From positions 52,817-116,816 of the forward strand of contig CARTDA010000008.1 in assembly GCA_949066965.1 (NCBI GenBank): a DNA stretch of 64,000 nucleotides, read 5' to 3'. Under the pieces are notes generated by a model. It saw only the letters and a list, made by a program, of their open reading frames with translations, was not told the origin of the DNA and made no database searches. The position numbers and the translations under genes are program-made. The DNA is from COE1 sp949066965 (lineage in GTDB: Bacteria; Bacillota; Clostridia; Lachnospirales; Lachnospiraceae). Positions 34,582-43,834 of this stretch are shown piece after piece; the first letter of the stretch is position 1, and each line of letters starts with the position of its first letter.

Positions 34582-35754
34582 ATGAGTACATACTGCATAA
34601 TATCTGACAACAAAAAGGTAGTATCAAATGCAAATATTGACAGATTGCGGGTTGCAATTTTTGTCAATTTGTTTTACGAAGAACAGATAGAGACATATCA
34701 AAATTATTTAAATAGGCTCCCTGTCTTTGTGGACATTATAATTATGTCATCAAAAGATATTATATTAGAAAGCTTTAATAGCGCACGCTTTAAGACAATT
34801 AAAAAAGAGAATCGAGGTAGAGATATCAGTGCATTATTGGTCACGGCAAAAAAATTAATATTTCGTTATGAGTATATATGTTTTGTGCATGATAAAAAAG
34901 AAAAAAGGTCAGATCAAAAAAAATATGTAGATTTATGGACAAAGAATTTATGGGACAATATGCTTCAATCTTCAATATATGTATATAATGTTTTGGATGC
35001 TTTTCAAAATAGTAATATTGGAATGTTAGTGCCACTTCCACCGTATGGCAAAGATATTGGGGCATGGTTAAATGGAGGATGGGGGGAAAATTTTGAAAAT
35101 GTTAAGATGTTAGCCAATTCTTTAAATATATCAGGAAATATTCTTTATGAGAATCCTCCAATTACTTATAGTACAGTATTTTGGGCGAGATCGAAAGTTT
35201 TAAAAAAACTATTTTCAAAGGACTGGTGCTATGCGGATTTTCCAAAAGAGCCAATGAGAGATGATGGTGAGATTAATCATGCAATAGAGAGAATTTTGCA
35301 GTATGTAGTAGAAGATACAGGATATGAGACAAAAATTGTTTTATCAGCATCTTTTGCAGGGTGTTTTATTGAACAGTTGCACAGTGATATGAGTGGATTA
35401 TGGAATCAGCTTGATATAACGTTTGGAGTTAGCACTTATAGAGGATTAGATAATTATAACCGTATTCAGTCATTTGCAAAGGAGCACTCGGACATTTATC
35501 TTTACGGAGCAGGAAAAAGAGGTGAGGAGTGTCTTAAATTATGTCGTGCGTTAGGTATAATTCCCAAGGGGTTTATTGTTACAAATAAAAACGACAGTTT
35601 GGCAGAGGGTATACCTGTATTTTCCGTCTCTGATTTTTTATTTACAGAGAACATGGGGATTATTATTTCTGTAAATTCCAGCTACCAGGAAGATATCAAA
35701 AGGGAGTTGGAAAAAAGAAACTTTAAGGAATACATTATTTATGAAACGTTTTAG
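34582..35754 (+). CDS. RgpF-like (rhamnan synthesis F) glycosyltransferase with C-terminal Rossmann module
   Basis: 390 aa. The rhamnan synthesis protein F pattern is clear: KKENRGRDISALLV, YEYICFVHDKKEKR, IGMLVPLPPYGKDIG and YSTVFWARSKVL. RgpF homologues add sugars to rhamnose-glucose cell-wall polysaccharides. The last ~85 residues are the shared module (DIYLYGAGKRGEECLKLC, PKGFIVTNKND, GIIISVNSS). The 100-bp gap upstream holds a ribosome site but no obvious promoter. Confidence 0.82.
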   Translation: MSTYCIISDNKKVVSNANIDRLRVAIFVNLFYEEQIETYQNYLNRLPVFVDIIIMSSKDIILESFNSARFKTIKKENRGRDISALLVTAKKLIFRYEYICFVHDKKEKRSDQKKYVDLWTKNLWDNMLQSSIYVYNVLDAFQNSNIGMLVPLPPYGKDIGAWLNGGWGENFENVKMLANSLNISGNILYENPPITYSTVFWARSKVLKKLFSKDWCYADFPKEPMRDDGEINHAIERILQYVVEDTGYETKIVLSASFAGCFIEQLHSDMSGLWNQLDITFGVSTYRGLDNYNRIQSFAKEHSDIYLYGAGKRGEECLKLCRALGIIPKGFIVTNKNDSLAEGIPVFSVSDFLFTENMGIIISVNSSYQEDIKRELEKRNFKEYIIYETF

Positions 35755-35885
35755 GATGCTATTAGCGATTACTTTTATGATGTAAATTGTGCTAGCAATA
35801 ACAGGATATTGACTGGGGAGAGGCCTTTCTTTGGCAATGTTTTAGGCGTTATTTTGATAATTACTACAATTAAAGAGGATAGAGA
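35755..35885 (+). other. Gap between the two RgpF-like genes
   Basis: 131 bp, AT-rich, with AAAGAGG about 10 nt before the next start. No hairpin or promoter stands out. Confidence 0.4.
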
Positions 35886-37820
35886 ATGAAACGCTTATGT
35901 ATTTATGTTACATATGATGCTGAAAACATAATTGACGATTATATTGGTTATATGCTGCGTGAATTGCGTAAAGTTGTAGAGTGTCTTGTTGTTGTGTGCA
36001 ATTATGAAGTTGTTGCAAGCGGCATGGAAAATATTCAACCATATGCTGATAAGATTTATTACCGAAAAAATATAGGATTTGATGCAGGTGCATATAAGGA
36101 TGTAATGTGTAATTTGATGGGATGGAATAACATAGTCGGTTATGATGAATTGCTGTTGATAAACGACTCTTTTTTCGGACCGTTTATGCCATTTGAAGTG
36201 ATTTTTGATCAAATGGAGAATAGAGAAAATGATTTTTGGGGATTGACGATACAGGCAGAGACTAATGGGTTTTTTGGGGAAATAATACCAGAACATATTC
36301 AGTCATTTTTTATTGCTGTTCAAAAAAAACTTTTAATAAGTAGTGATTTTAGAGATTATTGGGAAAAGATTTCATATTTCGATAATTTTAGTGATGTTGT
36401 TAATCTACATGAAATAAGGTTTACAGAGTATTTCAGTACAAGGGGTTATTCGTATTCTGCGTTGGCAGATACAAGCAGCAATGATACATTAAACAAACAA
36501 AATAATTTTAATCAATATATGATGATTTCGTATGAATTAATCAGAAAAAGAAATTTTCCTTTTTTGAAGAGACAGCAGATTTCGTACAATACTTTATATG
36601 GACAAACACAGGAAAATCTTAGAATGGCAATTGAGTATATAAATAGTAATACGGATTATAATGTCAATCTGATATGGAATAATATCATTCGTACCATGAA
36701 TATTTCAGATTTGCATCATTCGCTTCACTTACAATATATTTTATCTGATGAAGAAATAACCTGTAAAGAACATTCTGATGCAGTCATAGCAGTATCAGCA
36801 GATTATGTAAATGCGTGTGAGTATGTAATTGAATATCTGAAACCTATGATTTCACTGTTTAATGTTAGGGTTTATGCTAAGAATGAGGAAATTCTTAATT
36901 TTTATCAAAATTATGGAATAGTATGTACCCAAAAATCACTGGATACATATATGGGAATCAAAGAATTAAGTGTGTATAAATATGTATGCATTATACATGA
37001 TGAAGATATGACATCAAAAGAGGTCCCAAGCTACGTGCATAAGTCATCCTTTTTTAATATATGGGAAAATTTATTAAAAAGTGTGCGTTTTGTAGAACGG
37101 CTGATATATAAGCTTGATTCAGAATGCAGACTGGGCTTTTTGGCACCGCCGCAGGCTAACTTTGGTAAATATTTTGACAAATTTGGTAAAGGATGGGATG
37201 GTCGGTATAGTGATTGCTATAGGGTTATTTATGAGAAAAAAGTACGTTGTAAAATATCACAGGATAAACCACCATTTGTGATAACAGAGAATTTTTGGAT
37301 TAGGGGAGAGATATTAAGCAATTTAGAAAGATTTAAGGATATAGACTTTGGAATAATGAAATATATTTGGATATACTTGGCACAGGAAAAATGTTATTTT
37401 TCGGGAATAGTTGAAAGTGCGGAATATGCATCCATTAATGAGGTTAATAAGCAATATTATTTGAATGAGATATGCTATAAAATACGGCAGCATTGCGGAG
37501 AATTTAATAATTTTTTAGATATCAAAAAGGTTATATTTAAGCGTTATGCAGATAAATTCTGTAGTAAGCACACAAAAATATACATATACGGAATTGGAAG
37601 TATGGCAAAGACATATAAAAATATTATTCCGCATATCGAAGGGTTTATCGTTACAGACGGTCAGCCTAATCGTAGGATGTTGGATAATATACCAGTTTAT
37701 TATTTATCTGAAGTTCAGTTTAATGATGAAGTGGGGGTTATTGTTTGTGTGGACAGGAAAATACAAAGTACAATAGAAACAATTTTATATGATAAGGGAA
37801 TAAATTATATTTGCATTTAG
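35886..37820 (+). CDS. Second RgpF-like glycosyltransferase, longer, with C-terminal Rossmann module
   Basis: 644 aa. N-terminal RgpF half: KRLCIYVTYDAENIIDDYI, NIGFDAGAYKDVM, YDELLLINDSFFGPF, FWGLTIQAETNGFFG. The middle section (about 275-530) repeats RgpF-like features (VCIIHDEDM, LGFLAPPQANFGKYF, ENFWIRGEILSNL), so it may hold two catalytic units. The C-terminal ~85 residues are the shared module (TKIYIYGIGSMAKTYKN, EGFIVTDGQP, GVIVCVDR). Confidence 0.8.
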   Translation: MKRLCIYVTYDAENIIDDYIGYMLRELRKVVECLVVVCNYEVVASGMENIQPYADKIYYRKNIGFDAGAYKDVMCNLMGWNNIVGYDELLLINDSFFGPFMPFEVIFDQMENRENDFWGLTIQAETNGFFGEIIPEHIQSFFIAVQKKLLISSDFRDYWEKISYFDNFSDVVNLHEIRFTEYFSTRGYSYSALADTSSNDTLNKQNNFNQYMMISYELIRKRNFPFLKRQQISYNTLYGQTQENLRMAIEYINSNTDYNVNLIWNNIIRTMNISDLHHSLHLQYILSDEEITCKEHSDAVIAVSADYVNACEYVIEYLKPMISLFNVRVYAKNEEILNFYQNYGIVCTQKSLDTYMGIKELSVYKYVCIIHDEDMTSKEVPSYVHKSSFFNIWENLLKSVRFVERLIYKLDSECRLGFLAPPQANFGKYFDKFGKGWDGRYSDCYRVIYEKKVRCKISQDKPPFVITENFWIRGEILSNLERFKDIDFGIMKYIWIYLAQEKCYFSGIVESAEYASINEVNKQYYLNEICYKIRQHCGEFNNFLDIKKVIFKRYADKFCSKHTKIYIYGIGSMAKTYKNIIPHIEGFIVTDGQPNRRMLDNIPVYYLSEVQFNDEVGVIVCVDRKIQSTIETILYDKGINYICI

Positions 37821-37896
37821 TGTTGAAATAAAGATTCATTTTTTGATTGATAATAAATTAAAAATAATTGCAGTATTAAAATTAGGAGAGAATTTA

Positions 37897-39300
37897 ATGA
37901 AAGAAACAAAAGTAGCCGTATTTGGTACAGGTTTTTTTTATCAAAAACAAAAAGAAAAACTATATGCGAATTGTAATATTGAAGTATGTGCTTTTTTTGA
38001 CAATAATAAAGAACGATGGGGAGCTGAGTTAGATGGTATAATGATTTATTCGCCACAGAATGTCAACTATGTTCAATATGACTATATAGTTTTAATGAGT
38101 GGATATGCTACAGATATGTATGAACAGCTAATACATTTGGGGGTTAATCAATGTAAGATTTTGTATTGGGGTGAATTCCTTGCACGATATTTGGATAAGA
38201 GAATTATTTACCATGCAGTTAATGTTGAGAAAATTGAAAACAGAGAGAAAGCTTTATTTGTGTTACATAGTATTGATTATGGCGGAAGTGCAATGACAGC
38301 ATTTTATGCATCTAAGATAATGCAAAAGAAAAACTATAAGGTAGATTTAATTGCTTCTACTGGAGATATTCGGTTAATCAATGAAATAAATGCCAATGGG
38401 ATTGATGTGACAATTTGTGAAGCATTACCTTATAATTTTGATAAAGCTTGGTATAGGGAGTATAAAGTAGTATTAGTAAATACATTTCTTATGATAAAGT
38501 GTGCTTGTGAGATAAGTCACGACAAACCGGTTTTATGGTGGATACATGAGGCGGGAGTTTCATATGATGCAGTAATGAAAGAATTTTCTGATTATGCTGA
38601 CAAAGATAATATGAAATATTTAAATATTTTGGCAGTAAGCAACATTGCTCAACGTAATTTTAATACGTATTTTCCTTATGTGATAAAAGAGACGCTATGT
38701 TTTGGAATTCCAGATAGTAGAATGAAACTTAAAATGCATGAAAAAATGATTTTGGCTATTATAGGAAATGTTGATAAAGTCAAATCCCAAGATATTTTTC
38801 TAAAAGCTGCGTGCAAAGTAGTAACAGATGTTGAGACAGAATTTTGGGTAATTGGAAATATGGGACAAGATAAATATTGTCAGGACATATTAGAACTGGC
38901 AGAGAATGATGCCAGAGTAAAAATAAAGGGAGTATTAACGCGTAAGGAAATGCATAATGCTTTTTCTCAAATAGATATTGTTGTATGTCCGTCGTGTGAG
39001 GAAACAATGTCAATAGCGATAGTAGAAGGCATGATGTTTGGAAAAGTGTGCATTACGACAGAGAATACTGGTGTGGCAGATTATATTCAAAACGGTGAGA
39101 ATGGTTTTGTTGTGCCGGTTGGGGATATCGAGGCACTGCGTAAAAGGATGCAGTGGATTATTGACAACAGAGCTCAGATGAATAGAATCGGGCGTAAGGC
39201 AAGGGAAACATATGAGAAATATTTCTCCATGGAGATTTTTGGGGAACGCTTGGAGAAAGCAGTAAATGAAACAATAGAAAAATGGAAACAGAGAGGTTAA
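37897..39300 (+). CDS. Rossmann-module + glycosyltransferase family 4
   Basis: 467 aa. The N-terminal module (about 1-110): KVAVFGTGFFYQKQ, AFFDNNKERWG, YDYIVLMSG, NQCKILYWGEF. GT4 follows, with HSIDYGGSAMTAFYASKIM, PVLWWIHEAG, ILAIIGNVDKVKSQDIFLKA, and VVCPSCEETMSIAIVEGM for the E-x7-E motif. The start at 37897 is chosen because TTAGGAGAG precedes it and it begins exactly at the module; an ATG at 37843 is open upstream. Confidence 0.85.
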   Translation: MKETKVAVFGTGFFYQKQKEKLYANCNIEVCAFFDNNKERWGAELDGIMIYSPQNVNYVQYDYIVLMSGYATDMYEQLIHLGVNQCKILYWGEFLARYLDKRIIYHAVNVEKIENREKALFVLHSIDYGGSAMTAFYASKIMQKKNYKVDLIASTGDIRLINEINANGIDVTICEALPYNFDKAWYREYKVVLVNTFLMIKCACEISHDKPVLWWIHEAGVSYDAVMKEFSDYADKDNMKYLNILAVSNIAQRNFNTYFPYVIKETLCFGIPDSRMKLKMHEKMILAIIGNVDKVKSQDIFLKAACKVVTDVETEFWVIGNMGQDKYCQDILELAENDARVKIKGVLTRKEMHNAFSQIDIVVCPSCEETMSIAIVEGMMFGKVCITTENTGVADYIQNGENGFVVPVGDIEALRKRMQWIIDNRAQMNRIGRKARETYEKYFSMEIFGERLEKAVNETIEKWKQRG

Positions 39301-39305
39301 AAGTC

Positions 39306-40376
39306 ATGCAGGTGTATATATGGGGAACAGGAAAGATAACTTCAAGCTATTTAGAGCAGAACGAATTGGATATAGAAGATATTTTAGGCTTTGTGGAAAC
39401 AAAGAGAAGTAAGAACACTTTTATGGGTAAAAAGGTATTTGAACCAAGTGAAATAGTACATAGAAAGGATTTTGATTATATATTAGTATGCGTTTACTAT
39501 TATGGTAAAGAGATATTTGACATATGCGGAAGGATTGGCATAGATACTAGAAAATTAGTGTTGGTTGACAACTGGGAGTGGGCAGATGGAACAAATAGAA
39601 CGGGATTTATGAGAGCATGCTGCAGGAAGATAAATGAGGATAATATTGACATAGAGCAAGTCTTTCCTAAATTATATGAAATGTATTCAAAGGAAATTGA
39701 AATTCAATCAAAACGTTATATAGCTATCTCGCGTAATGGATATGATTTATGCGAGAAAGATGCGGTTATTCTAAGTGACGGTTTTCAGACACAAGAATAT
39801 CAGGCTGATTATTTTAGGTATCGTACATTTGAACTAATGGCAAATGAGGTAATTAGAAGAAAAGTTGGAGGCAATGTTGCAGAGGTAGGAGTTTTTACGG
39901 GAATTTTCTCCAAAATGATAAACACAAAATTTCCTGATAAAAAATTATATTTGTTTGATACTTTTGATTCGTTTGCTGAAGATGAGTTTCAAGAGGAATT
40001 ATCACAAGGAAGATGTCCGGAAAGTTTTTTAGAAGGATTTAAAAATACTAGTGTGGAGAAAGTGCTTTCAATTATGCCTTACCCCGATAAGTGCATTGTA
40101 AAAAAAGGTTTATTTCCAAAAACGGCAGGCGGACTCGAAAATGAGAAGTATGCATTTGTATCTATAGATGTTGACTTTGAAAAATCTATTTTAGAAGGTC
40201 TTCGGTATTTTTATCCGAGATTAAATAAAGGTGGGGCAATATTTCTTCATGATTATAATAATAGATTTTTGGAAGGAGTTAAGAAGGCGGTAGAAACTTA
40301 TGAGCAAGAATCAGAGAGCATATTATCAATGGTGCCATTGGCTGATGAAGGGGGAACTCTTGTCATTGTAAAGTAG
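39306..40376 (+). CDS. Rossmann-module + TylF/MycF-type O-methyltransferase
   Basis: 356 aa. The N-terminal module: MQVYIWGTGKITSSYLEQ, ILGFVET, YILVCVY. The C-terminal ~220 residues match TylF/MycF sugar O-methyltransferases: GNVAEVGVFTGIFSKMIN (SAM loop), LYLFDTFDSF, FPKTAGGL, YAFVSIDVDFEKSILEGL and GGAIFLHDYNN (metal-binding aspartates). It probably methylates a sugar hydroxyl. ATG 39306 lies 5 nt after the preceding stop. Confidence 0.85.
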   Translation: MQVYIWGTGKITSSYLEQNELDIEDILGFVETKRSKNTFMGKKVFEPSEIVHRKDFDYILVCVYYYGKEIFDICGRIGIDTRKLVLVDNWEWADGTNRTGFMRACCRKINEDNIDIEQVFPKLYEMYSKEIEIQSKRYIAISRNGYDLCEKDAVILSDGFQTQEYQADYFRYRTFELMANEVIRRKVGGNVAEVGVFTGIFSKMINTKFPDKKLYLFDTFDSFAEDEFQEELSQGRCPESFLEGFKNTSVEKVLSIMPYPDKCIVKKGLFPKTAGGLENEKYAFVSIDVDFEKSILEGLRYFYPRLNKGGAIFLHDYNNRFLEGVKKAVETYEQESESILSMVPLADEGGTLVIVK

Positions 40377-40443
40377 TTGTTAATTTTACGGCTGATTTTG
40401 CTTGGCAGTAAAATCATATACGTTGTCAGGAGCGGGGAGTAAC

Positions 40444-41649
40444 ATGAACATATTATTTGTAACGCCGGGTTATCCAAGAAGGGGAGAACCAACAACAGGA
40501 TTTCCTAATTATTTGTATCGTGTGTCTTTGGCACTGATAAAGTTAGGACATAAGCCTGTTATTTTATCTGTAGGCGAGTGGGATGGACATCGGGTAGAAC
40601 AAGGCATAGAAATTTGGACAGTGAAAGTACCGATATATCATAACTGTAAGTCTCAGGCAATTCAATATGCGCTGAGCGCGTTGAAGACAGGTTGTGTTTT
40701 AAACCGAAAAATAAAGGAGTTGTTGTCAAAATCGTATATTGATATTATCCAGTTTACTTCATTGTATGGAATAGCGTTACTCTATCATGAAAAGGTTCCG
40801 GCAGTATTAAGGTTATCATCGTATGCCAAGACAGCATTTTCATCATATCAAACACATTCTCCGGAAGTAGTAAAGACCATGGCATTTTTTGAGATATTAT
40901 CATCATATAGATGCAATGTTGTTTTCTCGCCATGTAAAAATAATGCAGTAGCATTTGGATATGATTGCCATAGGAATGTAGCAGTGATTGAAACACCTTT
41001 TGTAAATGATGTGCAGGATTACGATAGACAGTTTTATGACAATTACCTCGCAGGAAAAAAATATGCATTGTTCTTTGGTTCACTATATGCGGAAAAGGGA
41101 ATTCTTGTTATAGCTGAGGTTCTTGAGACATTTTTGCAGAATAATCCTGATTACTATTTTGCATTTATAGGAAATGCAGACATCATTAACGGAGAGAGCT
41201 CAACTAAATTATTACCAAAAAAGGCAGGAAAGTATGCAGATAAAGTAATAATATCAAATGCGTTGGAGCATAAGCGATTGTATCCGGTTATTCAAAATGC
41301 TGACTTTGTGGTACTTCCATCGCTAATGGAGAATTTATCCAATGCATGCATTGAGGCAATGTATTTTGAAAGGGTCGTAATTGGAACGGATGGCGCCAGT
41401 TTTGAACAGCTGATTACGCATGATGTAAATGGACTTCTTTGTCAGATAGGCGATTCCCATGATTTGTTGGAAAAAATGCAGATGGCGGCACTTATGGCGG
41501 AGAATGATAAAAAAGAGATGGGAAGACTGGCTAAGAAACGCATAAATAAACTAAAGCCGAAATATGCCGTTAGAAATTTAGAAAGACTTTATAAATACGT
41601 AATATCTAAAAGCAGGCATAAGAAACAGGAGAAACATTTTAATGAATAA
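40444..41649 (+). CDS. Glycosyltransferase family 4 protein
   Basis: 401 aa GT-B enzyme. N-terminal NILFVTPGYPRRGEPTTGF; donor domain ALFFGSLYAEKGILVIAEVL, FAFIGNADI, VVLPSLMENLSNACIEAM (E-x7-E). It has no extra module, but its 3' end overlaps the next gene, the free-standing module, by 8 bp, so the two are likely translated together. The start follows GGGGAG. Confidence 0.9.
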   Translation: MNILFVTPGYPRRGEPTTGFPNYLYRVSLALIKLGHKPVILSVGEWDGHRVEQGIEIWTVKVPIYHNCKSQAIQYALSALKTGCVLNRKIKELLSKSYIDIIQFTSLYGIALLYHEKVPAVLRLSSYAKTAFSSYQTHSPEVVKTMAFFEILSSYRCNVVFSPCKNNAVAFGYDCHRNVAVIETPFVNDVQDYDRQFYDNYLAGKKYALFFGSLYAEKGILVIAEVLETFLQNNPDYYFAFIGNADIINGESSTKLLPKKAGKYADKVIISNALEHKRLYPVIQNADFVVLPSLMENLSNACIEAMYFERVVIGTDGASFEQLITHDVNGLLCQIGDSHDLLEKMQMAALMAENDKKEMGRLAKKRINKLKPKYAVRNLERLYKYVISKSRHKKQEKHFNE

Positions 41650-42121
41650 AGTAACGATGTCAGTATTATCATCATTAATGGGCGCAGCAGCAGGTGTGTG
41701 GTTTGTAAGTAAAATTGAACGAAACAGGCTGAACAAAGCGGAATCAACGTCAGGAAAATTTATACAACTTTTTCATTTAATGAATCAGTGGGTAAATGTG
41801 AAACAGGATGGGAAAAACCTGTCTTCATATCTTGAAAAAAATAACTATAAAAAGATTGCCATTTACGGAATGAGTCATGTCGGAGAAACATTATTACACG
41901 AGCTGGACGGAACAGGAATAGAAGTTTTATATGGCATAGATAAGAGTGCATATTCTGCACACATTGGAATTAATATTGTTACGCCTGAAGGAGCTTTAGA
42001 CGAGGTGGATGCCATAGTGGTAACAGCGGTTAATTTTTATGACGAAATAGTTGAAAATCTTAAAGTAAAAGTGAATTGCCCGATTATTTCATTGGAGGAT
42101 ATTTTGTTTGGAGGTAACTGA
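41642..42121 (+). CDS. Membrane-anchored stand-alone Rossmann module
   Basis: 159 aa. One N-terminal hydrophobic helix (about 5-24, VTMSVLSSLMGAAAGVWF), a ~45-residue linker, then only the shared module: KKIAIYGMSHVGETLLHELDG, LYGIDKSAYS, VDAIVVTAVN, CPIISLEDILFGG. The linker (FIQLFHLMNQWVNVKQDGKNL) resembles the stretch before the module in the neighbouring GT4 at 42184. Nothing catalytic is attached. A scaffold that holds module-bearing enzymes at the membrane is a reasonable guess, not shown by sequence. Confidence 0.75.
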   Translation: MNKVTMSVLSSLMGAAAGVWFVSKIERNRLNKAESTSGKFIQLFHLMNQWVNVKQDGKNLSSYLEKNNYKKIAIYGMSHVGETLLHELDGTGIEVLYGIDKSAYSAHIGINIVTPEGALDEVDAIVVTAVNFYDEIVENLKVKVNCPIISLEDILFGGN

Positions 42122-42183
42122 ATGTGGTGCTTGTAACTATGAAGGGACTGAATAGTTACTAATTATTTATGTTTGGAGGATAT

Positions 42184-43794
42184 ATGCAAAATGTTGCATT
42201 GATTATAAATACATTACAGCGAGGCGGTGCTGAGCGGTGCGCAGCTGACTTAAGTGTCATTTTTGCACAGAAAGGATTCAGTGTATTCATTTTTACTGAT
42301 TTATCAATCGGAGTCGAATATGAATATGCAGGAAAGCTAATAGATTATAAATGTACTTTAGGAAATGATGATAAGACAAAAAAACAGAATCCATTATCAC
42401 AAAAAGTAAATGAATTGAAGGATTTAAAAAGTAAATACAATATTGAAATCGCTATCAGTTTTATGCAGGCGGCTAATTATTTTAATATTTTATCCAAGAA
42501 TAAAGAGAAAGTAATATTGACGACACATAGCGTTAATTCGGAATATGCGAAGTACGATAAATCTGTATTTTGGTCAGATGATACATTTAGGGAATTATAT
42601 CAATATGCAGACTTAATAACATTTCCGTCTGATTTTTGTAGAAATGACTGGTTAGAACACTATGGGGATGAGAATAATATAACGAAAACGGTGTACAATC
42701 CGGTTCATATGATGTCTGTCGAGAAAAGCGATAAGAAAGAAAACATTGTTATAGCAATTGGCAGGATGCATAGCATAAAGCGACAGTGGCATTTAATTAA
42801 GGCATTTAAACTGGTGAAGGATATGTGTCCGGACAGCAGGCTGATTATACTGGGTGATGGTGAATTGCGCCCTGCATTAGAGGCAATTGTATCACGGCTG
42901 CATTTAGAAAATGACATAGAAATGCCCGGAAATGTAGAGGATGTCCGGCAATATTTGGAGAAAGCAAAGGTTTTTGCCATGACATCCCGGTGTGAGGCAA
43001 TGCCGTGTTCTGTCCTTGAGGCGTTAAGTGCAGGTGTTCCGGTGGTTTCTTGTGACTGCCCCGGGGGAATCAGGGAAGAGCTTGGAATTTTGGATGAACC
43101 AAAAAATATTTCAGAACCAATAATAGGGGAATGTGGGATAATAACACCTTATATAAGAGAAATCAGTACAAATGATTTTTCGCGTGAGGAAGAAGTTTTG
43201 GCAGAAGAAATAGTGCATTTACTAAAGGATGACAGTTTAAGAAAACGATTGTCAAAAGCAGCTTATTTGATGGTTCATAAGTTTTCGGCAGATGTGATAG
43301 GTACTAGATGGATTGAAGAAATATTTAACGACAATCAAAAAAACGAGATAAATTACGAGGAATTTGAAAAAGTCAAAAACAGGCATTTAGATGGCTGCCA
43401 AGGGCTGGAAACAGCAAATTTGAATATGTATGTCGCATATTACAGGCTGTTGGAAAAGTGGATGGTGCTGCATGAAAAGGGAGGCTCGGTAAAGCATTAT
43501 TTTATGTGGCATGATATAAAGAACATTATTATTTATGGTCTGGGGAAAATGGCAAATCATTTGATGGAAGACATTAAAGAAAGTGATATTAATGTAGTGT
43601 GCGCGATAGATATCGGCGCCATAAACAAATATAGCCACTTCCCTGTAATTACACTTGATGAAGAGATACCTGACGCAGACTGCATCGTAGTTACACCTGT
43701 TCATGAGGCGGAAGCTATAAAGGAAAGCCTGAAGAATAGGACATCTGTTCCGGTTTTATCTTTATTAGATATTCTTGATGAATGTGTAAAATGA
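42184..43794 (+). CDS. Glycosyltransferase family 4 with C-terminal Rossmann module
   Basis: 536 aa. The GT4 part: ALIINTLQRGGAERCAADLS, TTHSVNSEYAKYDKSVFW, VIAIGRMHSIKRQWHLIKAF, LIILGDGELRPALEAI, and TSRCEAMPCSVLEALSAGVPVV. The module is at about 445-536: KNIIIYGLGKMANHLMED, VVCAIDIGA, ADCIVVTPV, VPVLSLLDIL. GGAGG lies 4 nt before ATG 42184; an upstream in-frame ATG exists at 42169. Confidence 0.87.
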   Translation: MQNVALIINTLQRGGAERCAADLSVIFAQKGFSVFIFTDLSIGVEYEYAGKLIDYKCTLGNDDKTKKQNPLSQKVNELKDLKSKYNIEIAISFMQAANYFNILSKNKEKVILTTHSVNSEYAKYDKSVFWSDDTFRELYQYADLITFPSDFCRNDWLEHYGDENNITKTVYNPVHMMSVEKSDKKENIVIAIGRMHSIKRQWHLIKAFKLVKDMCPDSRLIILGDGELRPALEAIVSRLHLENDIEMPGNVEDVRQYLEKAKVFAMTSRCEAMPCSVLEALSAGVPVVSCDCPGGIREELGILDEPKNISEPIIGECGIITPYIREISTNDFSREEEVLAEEIVHLLKDDSLRKRLSKAAYLMVHKFSADVIGTRWIEEIFNDNQKNEINYEEFEKVKNRHLDGCQGLETANLNMYVAYYRLLEKWMVLHEKGGSVKHYFMWHDIKNIIIYGLGKMANHLMEDIKESDINVVCAIDIGAINKYSHFPVITLDEEIPDADCIVVTPVHEAEAIKESLKNRTSVPVLSLLDILDECVK

Positions 43795-43834
43795 ACTTTG
43801 CGATAAGGTGGAAGGATAAAGAGGGTTATGTTTT

